Of a stretch of DNA of 13,661 nt, positions 1-7,510 are shown one piece after another (position 1 is the first letter of the stretch; the number at the start of each line of letters is the position of its first letter). Made by a program: the position numbers and the translations under genes. The notes under the pieces are model-generated. The model did not search any database, had not been told where the DNA came from, and saw nothing but the letters and a program-made list of their open reading frames with translations. Source of the stretch: JAIVJN01 sp036732565 (GTDB lineage: Bacteria > Acidobacteriota > Vicinamibacteria > Vicinamibacterales > UBA2999); assembly GCA_036732565.1 (NCBI GenBank), contig DAINCF010000160.1, positions 1 to 13,661 on the forward strand, written 5' to 3'.

Positions 1-1335
1 CCCACCATGCGTCACGACCAGCAGCGGCGGCTTCTCATCACCGGACGCGGTCACGTTCGGATTGCGCGGCGCGTAGTGAAACGCATGCACCGGCTGCTCG
101 TCCCCCGAGGGGAACGTGATCGCGTCGGGCACTGATATCCACGCGGGATCGATCGCATCGGACGAGGCCGGACGCAGCACTTCGGCTTCGGCGGCGGCGA
201 GCGTCATGCGAGCGATCGAAGGCGCAACGGTTGGCGACCCGCCAATGAAGTACACCGCCCGCGTGGTCGCGCGAACGCTCTCGAGCGGCTCGAGCGACAG
301 ATTGACCGGCTCGAACTTTCGCGGCTCGGTCTCGACCAGCGCCAGCTTCCATCGCCCGCCCTCGGTGTAGCTGACGGCCAATCGTGTCGCGGTGATGAAT
401 GCGTAGGTGGACATGCTGAAGGTCCACTGCGCCTTGCCGAACTCGGCGGGCATCGGATGGATCGGCTCCGCTCCCCTTCCCCGACGCCGGTAGAGATTCC
501 ACCAGCCCGTCAGATCGGAGACGTAGTACAGCAACCCATCGGGGGACCACGACGGCTGGAAGATGGACTCGTCGACGCCGCCGGCCACTTTCTCGCGCGC
601 GGCAAGACTGCCGTCCTTGGCGATGTCGGCGACCCACAGCTCGGTGCCGTCCCACGGCATGTTCGGATGATTCCACTGCAGCCACGCGAGGCGCGAGCCG
701 TCGGGACTGAGCACGGGATCGGAGTAGAAGTCGGCGCCCGATACCAGGACGATTTCGCCGCTTCGGCCGCGGCCATCGGTACGAGGCTCGGACACCAGCG
801 CCACGATCGTGTTGCTCGGCTCGGCGTCGCCTCTGGTGTGATTCTCGCGGACGCAGATGAGCCTGCCGCGCGCCTCATCGACCACGCCGTCGGCGTAGAA
901 GAATCCTTCCGGCGTCAGCGGCGCGGGCGCTTCCCCTGGGCGCTGCCGATACAACCGTTGATCCGCGAAGTTGGAGAAGTACACCATGCCGCGATGGACG
1001 GTATAGGCGGCACCACCGTACTCGTGCACGCGGGTGCGGACGTTGAATCCGGCAGGTGTGACGTCCGTGACGCGACCGTCGGGCGTGCGCCTCACCAGGA
1101 CATTGCGCCCGCCTTCCGATGCCCGTCCTTCCACCCAATACACATCGTCTCCATCCAGCACGATGTGATCGAACCGCAGCGATCCCGCCGCCACGCGAGC
1201 GGCGCTGAGGGAAGACGTCCACGTCCCGTACGGCGCCACGAGGCGCGCGTCATGCGAAGCGCCAGAACACGCAGTTATCTTCAAGGCAAGAACCACCAAC
1301 AGAAGGTCGAGGCGGCCGATCGTACTACGGGTCAT
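1..1335 (-). CDS. S9 family serine peptidase (prolyl oligopeptidase / acylaminoacyl-peptidase type), 3' end cut by window
   Basis: The first 445 residues are visible. Residues 1-23 look like a lipoprotein signal: n-region MTRSTIGR, a Leu/Val-rich core, then ITAC with Cys23. Residues about 50-400 form a TolB/WD-like beta-propeller with the family hallmarks RVHEYGG (102-108), LSPDGSRLAW (209-218) and HPNMPWDGTELWVAD (223-237). The hydrolase fold starts near residue 403, and the window ends on THGG (442-445), the oxyanion-hole strand. The catalytic Ser, Asp and His are therefore outside, and activity cannot be judged. Family enzymes release dipeptides or acyl-amino acids from peptide N-termini. 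The ATG overlaps the permease stop as ATGA with a weak GAAGAG ahead of it, which indicates coupled translation in the operon. The family call is secure; the exact specificity is not. Confidence 0.93.
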   Translation of the reverse strand, partial: MTRSTIGRLDLLLVVLALKITACSGASHDARLVAPYGTWTSSLSAARVAAGSLRFDHIVLDGDDVYWVEGRASEGGRNVLVRRTPDGRVTDVTPAGFNVRTRVHEYGGAAYTVHRGMVYFSNFADQRLYRQRPGEAPAPLTPEGFFYADGVVDEARGRLICVRENHTRGDAEPSNTIVALVSEPRTDGRGRSGEIVLVSGADFYSDPVLSPDGSRLAWLQWNHPNMPWDGTELWVADIAKDGSLAAREKVAGGVDESIFQPSWSPDGLLYYVSDLTGWWNLYRRRGRGAEPIHPMPAEFGKAQWTFSMSTYAFITATRLAVSYTEGGRWKLALVETEPRKFEPVNLSLEPLESVRATTRAVYFIGGSPTVAPSIARMTLAAAEAEVLRPASSDAIDPAWISVPDAITFPSGDEQPVHAFHYAPRNPNVTASGDEKPPLLVVTHGG

Positions 1336-2090
1336 CGCTCTTCGGCGGACATCGTCACCGCCATGACCGAGAGGACGATGAACGAGCCCGGGAAGATGGC
1401 CAGCCAGGGCTCCGTGCTCATCGCGGTCTGTGCCTGATACAGCATGCTGCCCCAACTGGCCGCGGGGAGTTGGACGCCGACGCCAAAGAAGCTCAATGTC
1501 GATTCCAACAGGATCGCACGCGCAACCGCCAGGGCCGCGGCCGGCCGCATGGCGCTGGTCGCGTTCGCCAGCAGGTGATGCGTGATGATGCGGCTGTTGC
1601 CAGCCCCCGCCGCCCGGGCGGCGAGAACGAACTCGTGGGACGCAATCGAGCGGACCGCCGTTCGCGTCACCCGCGCGGTCTCCATCCAGCCGACGCACCC
1701 GACGATGAGCACCAGCAGCGGCACTGAAGGCTGCAGGATCGCCGCGAGGATCATGAGCAACAGCAGACGTGGCACCGACAGCATCGTGTCCGTGAAGCGC
1801 ATCAGGAGCATGTCGACGACGCCGCCGAGATAGCCGGCCGCACCGCCGATGGTGGCTCCAAGCGTGGTCGCCACGAGGGCCGCCAGCAAGCCGATCGACA
1901 GCGAGACCCGGCCGCCGTGCAAGACACGCGTCAGCAGGTCGCGACCGAGATCGTCCGTCCCGAACCAGTGCGCGATTGATGGTGGCGCGCGGCGATTCGC
2001 GAGATCGATCGCGTCGGGTCCATACGGCATGACCGCGGGCGCAACCGCCACCAACAGCACGAGCACGAGCAGCACGGCCGCGCCCTTCAC
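1332..2090 (-). CDS. ABC transporter permease, DppC/OppC-like (peptide import)
   Basis: This is a 252-residue inner-membrane permease of the dipeptide/oligopeptide importer family. It has an N-terminal membrane helix (about 2-20), the DppC signature HWFGTDDLGRDLLTRV (41-56), further hydrophobic segments (about 64-90, 105-133, 184-204, 228-245) and the cytoplasmic EAA-type loop that docks the ATPase (FVLAARAAGAGNSRIITHHL, 154-173). The reading frame is open further upstream to 2441, but that part is Arg-rich and overlaps DppB. I chose the GTG at 2090 because it overlaps the DppB stop as GTGA and has GAGGG four bases ahead. The C-terminus is short: after FIVLSVMAVTM it ends SAEER, without the GDGLRDALDPR-like tail usual in the family. 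It would pair with the DppB-like protein; no ATPase is in the window. Confidence 0.93.
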   Translation of the reverse strand: MKGAAVLLVLVLLVAVAPAVMPYGPDAIDLANRRAPPSIAHWFGTDDLGRDLLTRVLHGGRVSLSIGLLAALVATTLGATIGGAAGYLGGVVDMLLMRFTDTMLSVPRLLLLMILAAILQPSVPLLVLIVGCVGWMETARVTRTAVRSIASHEFVLAARAAGAGNSRIITHHLLANATSAMRPAAALAVARAILLESTLSFFGVGVQLPAASWGSMLYQAQTAMSTEPWLAIFPGSFIVLSVMAVTMSAEER

Positions 2091-3025
2091 GATACCCTCG
2101 GGTCGAGCCAGGCGTGCACGACGTCGGCCACCACGCCGAGCGCGACCACGCCGGCGGAGCTGATCATGAGCATCGCCATCAGCACGGTGTAGTCGCGCCG
2201 CGCGAGCGCCTCGGTGAAGAGGCTGCCGACGCCGGGCCAGGCGAAGACGCTTTCGGTCACGACCGCGCCAGGGATCAGGAGCGCGGCATCGAGGAGCACG
2301 ACCGTCACGGCCGGCGCGAGCGCATTCGGCAAGGCGTGATGGGTGATCAGGTGTCGCGCCGAGACGCCGCGAGCCTGGGCGGCGCGCAGAAACGGCCGGC
2401 GCAGCGTGTCCACGAGGGACGCGCGCAGATAGCGGGACCACGCCGCCGCGTGGACGAAGGCGAGCACCGACGCCGGCAGGACGAGATGCCGCAGCCGCTC
2501 GGCCACGTCACCATCCGGCCCACGACCCGACGAGGGCAGCCAGCCGAGGCCGATCGCAAACACCAGCTGGAGCAGGAGACCGAGCCAGAACGAGGGAAGC
2601 GCCACTCCGACCACTGCCGTCGCCGTCGAGACACGATCGAACCACGAGCCGCGCCGCAGCGCCGCGACGATCGCGACAGGCACCGCGCCGATCAGGCCCA
2701 ACGCCATCGATGCGCCGACCAACTCGAACGAGGCCGGGAGCCGCTCCAGGATACGCGTGAGCACCGGACGGCCGTCGCTATAGGAGAAGCCCCAGTCGCC
2801 GCGCAAAAACGCGCCGAGCCAGTTGACGTATTGCTGCCACACCGGCTGATCCAGGCCAAGGGCACGCCGCAGGCGCTCGAGATCTTCCGGTCGGACCCCG
2901 GGATTGGACAGATAGACCTCGACTGGACCACCCGGGACGAGTCGAATCAACGCGAATGCGAGGGCTGAAATCGCCAGCAGTAAGGGGAGGGCCTCCACGA
3001 GGCGACGACGAAGGAGGCGGAGCAT
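2087..3025 (-). CDS. ABC transporter permease, DppB/OppB-like (peptide import)
   Basis: This 312-residue inner-membrane protein has the standard DppB layout. There is an N-terminal helix (about 11-30) ending in FALIRLVPGGPVE, a periplasmic helical stretch with ALGLDQPVWQQYVNWLGAFLRGDWGFS (about 55-81), and then the transmembrane core. The core carries the RAAQARGVSARHLITHHALPNA ATPase-docking loop (around residue 218-239) and the family ending ESVFAWPGVGSLFTEALARRDY...WLDPRVS. Length and motifs match the family. The ATG lies 7 bases after the stop of the upstream binding-protein ORF. I see no clear Shine-Dalgarno, so initiation probably depends on translational coupling. It forms the channel with the overlapping DppC-like gene. 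Sequence alone cannot say whether the cargo is dipeptides, longer peptides or another DppBC-type substrate. Confidence 0.95.
   Translation of the reverse strand: MLRLLRRRLVEALPLLLAISALAFALIRLVPGGPVEVYLSNPGVRPEDLERLRRALGLDQPVWQQYVNWLGAFLRGDWGFSYSDGRPVLTRILERLPASFELVGASMALGLIGAVPVAIVAALRRGSWFDRVSTATAVVGVALPSFWLGLLLQLVFAIGLGWLPSSGRGPDGDVAERLRHLVLPASVLAFVHAAAWSRYLRASLVDTLRRPFLRAAQARGVSARHLITHHALPNALAPAVTVVLLDAALLIPGAVVTESVFAWPGVGSLFTEALARRDYTVLMAMLMISSAGVVALGVVADVVHAWLDPRVS
2095..2099 (-). promoter_or_regulatory. Ribosome binding site for the GTG start of the DppC-like permease
   Basis: GAGGG on the minus strand lies four bases before the GTG at 2090. Together with the GTGA overlap it decides the start in favour of GTG, against the longer frame beginning at 2441. 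Confidence 0.6.
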
Positions 3026-3032
3026 GGTACGG

Positions 3033-4619
3033 TCAGCGGAGCTGCCACTCGTGCACGTTCCAGAACGGACCCGTGTTCGTCGGATTGCCCTTGAAGCCCG
3101 CCAGACGCGCCGGAATGGCGTCCAGCTTGGTCACGCCGTACAGCGGAATCTCCACCGCGAGATCGGCGATGCGGGCCTGCGCCTGGTGCAGGAGCCCCGT
3201 TCGCTCCGCGCGATCCACGGTCCGGTCCGACGCGTACACCAACCGCGTCAGAATCTCATCGTCGACGTAGTTGATGTTGCGGCCGTTGGGCGGCGTGCGG
3301 TCGCGCGCGAAGAACAGCGTCAGCTCGGGATCGGCGGGCATCTGCCACCAGTGGAGCATGGCGTCGAACTTCCCCTCGAACCAGAGCTGGCTGATGCTCG
3401 TACCGTCGTGCAATTGAATGCGCACGTCGGCGCCGACGTCGCGGAACTGACGCTGCAGCACTTGCGCCACCACTTCACGCACGGCAAAGCCCGCCTGGGT
3501 GATCAGCGTGAAGCTCAACGGCCGGCCGGCCTTCTCGCGAATGCCGTCGCCCCTGGCGTCGCGCCATCCCGCCTCCTCGAGCAGCGCACGTGCGCGATCG
3601 GGATCGAACACGTAGGTCCGCACATCGTCCTTGTAGGCCCACGAGACCGGCTGGATGGGGCCGTTGGTCACCGGCGCGAGGCCGTCGAGCAGCGTCTTGA
3701 CGATCAGCTCCCGATCGACGGCATGCGTCAACGCCTGCCGCACGCGGACATCTCGAAACGCCGCCACCTGACGTTGATTCAGCGTGACGTGCTCATAGGC
3801 ATTGCCAGGCGTCCGGTGCACCGTGACGTTCGGGATGGCGGACACTTCGCGATGTTTGTCCATCGGCATCATCGCGACCATCTGCACTTCACCGCTCTTG
3901 AGCTGATTGATGCGCGTGTTGGTGTTGGGGACGAACTTGAAGAGGATGGTGGCGATTCTCGCGGCGTCGGGCCCACGCCAGTGATTGGGCGCGCGCTCCA
4001 GACGAATGAACTCGCCGGTACGCCACTCGGCGACACGATAGGGTCCCGTACCGAGAGGCGCACGATTGTAGTCGTCGGCGGTGTCGATGTCGCGGCCCTG
4101 CAGGACGTGCTTCGGCAGCGCGCCGCGGACGAACTGCAAGGCGTAGGGCGCGTAGATCTCCTTGTAGTGAACGACAGCCGTCAGCGGATCCGGGGTGTCG
4201 ACGTGGCTGATGCGATCGAAGCCATCGGTGCTCTCGGGGTTGTAGGTGGGATCGTTGATGGCCTCGACCGTGAATCGAATGTCGGCGGACGTGAAGGGCG
4301 TGCCGTCATGCCACGTGACATTGGGCCGCAGCTTCCACGTCACGTCCATGCCGCCGCCTGCCCTCAGCGTCACACCCGTGTTCTCGAGCGTCGGCACCTC
4401 GGTCGCGAGCAGCGGAACGACCTGCATCCGCTCGTCCGTGGTCACCAGGCCCTCGATGACGCACGTCTGAATGTCCTCCAGGATGTGCGTGCTGAAGCGA
4501 TTGAGCGTGTCGGGCTCGCGGTCGTAGCCGACGACGAGCGTGTCGCCGGGCGAGGTCGTCGATGACGACTGGCCGCCGCCGCAGGCGACGCACAGCACGA
4601 GCGCCAGGGCCGACAGCAT
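3033..4619 (-). other. Peptide ABC transporter substrate-binding domain (SBP_bac_5) with its own internal start and lipoprotein signal
   Basis: From the internal ATG at 4619 this part would be 528 residues, normal for a DppA/OppA-type protein. It opens MLSALALVLCVACGGGQSS, a lipoprotein signal with lipid-accepting Cys13 (the -3 residue is Cys, an imperfect lipobox). The mature part has DTLVVGYDREPDTLNRF, the family signature VTWHDGTPFTSADIRFTVEAI, GTGPYRVAEW, and the typical RQALTHAVDRELIVKTLLDG and FDPDRARALLEEAGW segments. It would capture peptides outside the membrane for the DppBC-like permeases just downstream. No Shine-Dalgarno precedes the ATG. A GTG seven codons upstream (4640) would give the signal a Lys in its n-region. 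It is listed as a region because it shares the frame of the DUF885 ORF. Confidence 0.85.
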
Positions 4620-6413
4620 CAGCTTGGCGATGAGCGGCACGGGGATGGCGCCGTAGCTGAGCACCTGATCGTGGAACGCGCGCAGCGAAAACGCCGGGCC
4701 CTGGCGCGCCGCGTACTCGGCGCGCAGCGCGTGCAGCCCACGCGTGCCCAACCAGTACATCACCGCCGCTCCTGGAAACATGCTGTTCTTGACCGCCTCC
4801 GCGCGTGCCGCGGCGTCCGACATCGACGCGCGCTCGCGGTAGAGCGTCGCACCCTCGTCGATCGTCATTTGACCTGTGTGCATCGCCAGATCGACCACCG
4901 CGCGGGCGGCCAGGCGGACGCGCGTGTGCTGCTGCGCCACGGACTCGAGCGGCGTCAAGAATCCGATCTCTTCCATCAGATCGCAGACATAGCATGCCCA
5001 CCCTTCCGCCAAGGTGCCTCCACTGAACATGCCGATGCGGCTCGCCGCGTCGATCGCCGCCACCTGCCCGATGCGCGAACGGCTCGCGTAGGCATGATGG
5101 TTCTGCACGTGATGGCCAATCGCGCCGTGATGCACCACGTGATTCAGCTTGATGACGCTGTCGTTGGTGGCGCGCAGACGCTCGACCTGCGTGCTCGCTG
5201 GCATGGTCTCCTCAACGGGTGTGACGACGTAGTCGTGGATATCGATCCGATCGAACGCCGCCGGGGAACGATAGAAGAGATAGTACAGATGCGGCGCCGC
5301 CGCGCGGGTGTGCGAAGGAATCGGCACGTAGCGAATCGGCGCCTCCGGCCAGGTGACGAGATCGTGCCGTTCGGCCACTGCCTGGCACGCGTCCCGAATC
5401 TCGTGAAAGCGCCGCAGATAGGCGTCAACGGTTGGATGCGCGCAGGCAAGCGACTCCTGCACGGCAGGCCAGCTTCCGTGCGGTCTCGCCATGACCTCGA
5501 GGCGTGACGTTGCCTCGTCAAGTGCGTCGCGGCCTTCGAGGAGCAACGATTGCGGCAGCTCGTTGACCCAATGGCCACGTTTCAACAGCAGATCGATTGC
5601 AGGCGGGTCCGATGAGGTCCGGCTGAAGCCGGACCCCACGTACACTGGCCCGGACCCCACGTACGCTGGCCTAAAGCCGGACCCCACGTCCGCTGGCCCG
5701 GACCCCACGTATGGTGGCGTGGGGTCCAAGTACGCTGGCGTGGGGTCCGCCTTCAGGCGGACCTGTTCAAGCCACTCATCGAACGCTCGGTACGCCACCG
5801 TGGCGCGCGTCGAGGCCCGCGTGAATCGATCGCGAACAACAGGTGGAACATCGAGCGCGCTCACCCAGGCCGGCAGAGCGTCGGCGAACAAGGTCGTCGC
5901 GACCGCACACTCGCGGCGCGCGCGCGCATCCCACTCAGCGGGGTGCGACTCGATCGTATCTTGCGCGTCTCGCAGAAACGCCGGCGTCGCCTCGAGCCTC
6001 GCCGCGGCACGCTCCAGTCGCTCCGCGAGCGGCGCGAAGTCACGGGTGACGAGCGACAGGACCCCGAAGATGGCTTCGCCCGTCCACAGAGCCGCATTCC
6101 CTCGATAGAATCCAGCGCTCTCGTGCTCGGCTATCTGAATCTCGAGAAACGCATCGGCCAGCGCCAGGTCGACCTCGTCCGGAAAGTCGCGAACGACCTC
6201 GTCGTCGGGGCGTCCGGCATCGGCCAGACGACGCCGGAGCGTCCGCATCTCATCGGCGGAGGCGTCGAGACCGTCTCGTGACCAGTCAGGTAGTCGGTCG
6301 TCGAACTCGTGCACGCCCGTAAACGTCGCCGTCACGGGACGACGACCGTAGTACGCGGCAAAGAAGTCGTCGAGCACCGTGCGGGCGCTTACACGAGCGG
6401 CACGCTCACCCAT
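3033..6413 (-). CDS. Fused ORF: DUF885 putative metallopeptidase-like protein + family-5 peptide-binding lipoprotein
   Basis: One open frame of 1126 residues contains two proteins. Residues 1-597 are a DUF885 (PF05960)-type protein without a signal peptide, starting MGERAARVSARTVLDDFFAAYY. Its landmarks are HHGAIGHHVQ (428-437), EGWACY (470-475) and the ending GAIPVPLIAKL. The family usually reads HEGxPGHHxQ, so a normally acidic residue is His here. At residue 599 the frame runs directly into the signal peptide of a substrate-binding protein (described separately) with no stop. The ATG at 6413 was chosen because GGGAG lies five bases ahead and homology begins there; the frame is open to 6647, but that part overlaps the Gfo/Idh gene and is low-complexity Arg/Gly. 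Residues about 217-267 are encoded by a palindromic repeat element. Either this is a true fusion or translation restarts internally. Both domain calls are firm; the enzyme activity of DUF885 is inferred. Confidence 0.88.
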   Translation of the reverse strand: MGERAARVSARTVLDDFFAAYYGRRPVTATFTGVHEFDDRLPDWSRDGLDASADEMRTLRRRLADAGRPDDEVVRDFPDEVDLALADAFLEIQIAEHESAGFYRGNAALWTGEAIFGVLSLVTRDFAPLAERLERAAARLEATPAFLRDAQDTIESHPAEWDARARRECAVATTLFADALPAWVSALDVPPVVRDRFTRASTRATVAYRAFDEWLEQVRLKADPTPAYLDPTPPYVGSGPADVGSGFRPAYVGSGPVYVGSGFSRTSSDPPAIDLLLKRGHWVNELPQSLLLEGRDALDEATSRLEVMARPHGSWPAVQESLACAHPTVDAYLRRFHEIRDACQAVAERHDLVTWPEAPIRYVPIPSHTRAAAPHLYYLFYRSPAAFDRIDIHDYVVTPVEETMPASTQVERLRATNDSVIKLNHVVHHGAIGHHVQNHHAYASRSRIGQVAAIDAASRIGMFSGGTLAEGWACYVCDLMEEIGFLTPLESVAQQHTRVRLAARAVVDLAMHTGQMTIDEGATLYRERASMSDAAARAEAVKNSMFPGAAVMYWLGTRGLHALRAEYAARQGPAFSLRAFHDQVLSYGAIPVPLIAKLMLSALALVLCVACGGGQSSSTTSPGDTLVVGYDREPDTLNRFSTHILEDIQTCVIEGLVTTDERMQVVPLLATEVPTLENTGVTLRAGGGMDVTWKLRPNVTWHDGTPFTSADIRFTVEAINDPTYNPESTDGFDRISHVDTPDPLTAVVHYKEIYAPYALQFVRGALPKHVLQGRDIDTADDYNRAPLGTGPYRVAEWRTGEFIRLERAPNHWRGPDAARIATILFKFVPNTNTRINQLKSGEVQMVAMMPMDKHREVSAIPNVTVHRTPGNAYEHVTLNQRQVAAFRDVRVRQALTHAVDRELIVKTLLDGLAPVTNGPIQPVSWAYKDDVRTYVFDPDRARALLEEAGWRDARGDGIREKAGRPLSFTLITQAGFAVREVVAQVLQRQFRDVGADVRIQLHDGTSISQLWFEGKFDAMLHWWQMPADPELTLFFARDRTPPNGRNINYVDDEILTRLVYASDRTVDRAERTGLLHQAQARIADLAVEIPLYGVTKLDAIPARLAGFKGNPTNTGPFWNVHEWQLR
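5616..5765. repeat. REP/BIME-like palindromic element inserted in frame within the DUF885 coding region
   Basis: The left end is a hairpin, GGTCCGGC-TGAA-GCCGGACC (5616-5635). The right end is a hairpin, GGTCCGCC-TTCA-GGCGGACC (5744-5763). Between them are four direct units resembling CGGACCCCACGTACGCTGGC, starting at 5630, 5651, 5678 and 5699, then two copies of the reverse motif GTGGGGTCC at 5719 and 5740. Spacings are 21, 27, 21 and 21 bases, all multiples of three. On the minus strand the element reads VRLKADPT, then repeats of YVGSG plus two residues, ending YVGSGFSRT. It falls between EWLEQ and PAIDLLLKRGHW of DUF885, where a linker between helices is likely. Confidence 0.88.
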
Positions 6414-7510
6414 CGCCGCTCCCGAAACGAGAGTTCCACCGCGTTGATCGTCTCCTGCACCCACGCGCCATCGTCGAAGTTGCCCTCGTTGCCGGCCTCG
6501 TCCGACAAGATCTCCGTCAGGAAACTGTTCACGAGGTTGGCGTAGAACAGCGTTCGCCACGACTCGAGCGGTGTGCCACCGTGGGGGTAGAGATCCGGCG
6601 GTACGTCGGCACGACGGAACTCGACCTGATCCTTGGTCGCCAGCCACAGGCGCTCGCAGATCCCGTCTTCTTCGACGAGCCGGCAGATCGCCGCGCCTTC
6701 GCTCCCGTAGATGCGCGCTTCGATGCCCGGGTAGTTGCCGATGGTCACGAAGCTGGTCTGAATCGAGCAGATCGCGCCGTTCGCGAACTCACCCATGTAG
6801 ATGTCGCCATCGTCGATGTTCATGCGCTGCATGCGACCGGTCTGGCGAACCATGCGAGAGGGTATGAAGTTGCGCAGAGTGCCAACGACCTGCGTCAGAT
6901 CCGATCCCACGAGCACGTGCGAGAGATCGATGATGGGCGCGCCGTAGCCCTCGAGCGAAGAGACGTGCAGAACATCGGGGTCGGCGTCGGGATCCACTTG
7001 CCGCAGCGGCGTCGCCGGATCGAGCCATTGTGAGTTCTGCTCGTAGCCGTTGAAGATGAACGGCGTACCAATGAAGCCGTCGACGACGAGACGACGCAGG
7101 TAGCGCATCGCCGGGGCGTAGCGGAACGTGAAGCCAAGCTTCGTCTTCAGGCCCTTCTGGCGCGCAAACGCGGCGGCGCGGCGGGTCTCGCGAAAGTCGT
7201 ACGCCACCGGCTTCTCGCACAGCACGTGACAACCGGCCTCCAGGGCCGCCCACGCGAGCTCGAAGTGCGTGTGGCTGGGCGTGCAGACGTCGACGAGATC
7301 GAGGTCACCGCGCGCCAGAAGCTCATGGTGATCGCGGTGGACGTGCGCGATACCGAACTCCGCCGCCGCGTCACGCGCGAGCGTGCCGCTGGGATCCGCG
7401 ATCGCGACCAGTTCCGCGCGGGGATCGCGCGCAAACCCCGGCAGATGGGCGGCACGCGCCCACGTCCCCGCGCCGAGCACACCCACGCGCACGCGACGAT
7501 GGCGAGTCAT
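6389..7510 (-). CDS. Gfo/Idh/MocA family NAD(P)-dependent oxidoreductase
   Basis: This 373-residue cytoplasmic protein shows the two family domains. The N-terminal Rossmann fold opens RVRVGVLGAGTWARAAH, with the GxGxxA nucleotide motif at residues 13-18. It continues with DVCTPSHTHFELAWAALEAG and the diagnostic CEKP (98-101), whose Lys100 is the usual active-site lysine. The C-terminal alpha/beta domain (about 125-360) carries DLSHVLVGSD in place of the usual catalytic His segment. Such enzymes oxidise or reduce sugars, inositols and related compounds; I cannot name the substrate. The ATG overlaps the stop of the deacylase gene as ATGA, and its 3' end overlaps the DUF885 start by 25 bases. 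Its presence in a peptide operon is unexpected and could point to a sugar-bearing or modified peptide substrate. Confidence 0.94.
   Translation of the reverse strand: MTRHRRVRVGVLGAGTWARAAHLPGFARDPRAELVAIADPSGTLARDAAAEFGIAHVHRDHHELLARGDLDLVDVCTPSHTHFELAWAALEAGCHVLCEKPVAYDFRETRRAAAFARQKGLKTKLGFTFRYAPAMRYLRRLVVDGFIGTPFIFNGYEQNSQWLDPATPLRQVDPDADPDVLHVSSLEGYGAPIIDLSHVLVGSDLTQVVGTLRNFIPSRMVRQTGRMQRMNIDDGDIYMGEFANGAICSIQTSFVTIGNYPGIEARIYGSEGAAICRLVEEDGICERLWLATKDQVEFRRADVPPDLYPHGGTPLESWRTLFYANLVNSFLTEILSDEAGNEGNFDDGAWVQETINAVELSFRERRWVSVPLV
6419..6423 (-). promoter_or_regulatory. Ribosome binding site for the DUF885 start
   Basis: GGGAG on the minus strand lies five bases before the ATG at 6413, inside the end of the Gfo/Idh gene. 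It supports 6413 as the start, not the upstream in-frame ATG at 6647. Confidence 0.65.

Noticed and set aside
457..1437. Long plus-strand open frame opposite the S9 gene
   Set aside because: It is His/Arg/Ala-rich with no recognisable domain, while the minus strand encodes a clear S9 peptidase without a break across the same bases.
2091..2441. N-terminal extension of the DppC-like permease to the ATG at 2441
   Set aside because: The added residues are Arg-rich without membrane or family character and overlap DppB by about 350 bases. The GTG at 2090 with GTGA overlap and GAGGG is better.
3024..4565. 513-codon plus-strand open frame opposite the binding-protein domain
   Set aside because: It mirrors the GC-rich codon pattern of the opposite strand. 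Its sequence has no family motifs, and the minus strand shows SBP_bac_5 signatures throughout.
5630..5748. CRISPR-like array of about 20-base units
   Set aside because: Units are contiguous or nearly so, lie in both orientations, are bounded by hairpins and have no unique spacers; it is a palindromic repeat element.
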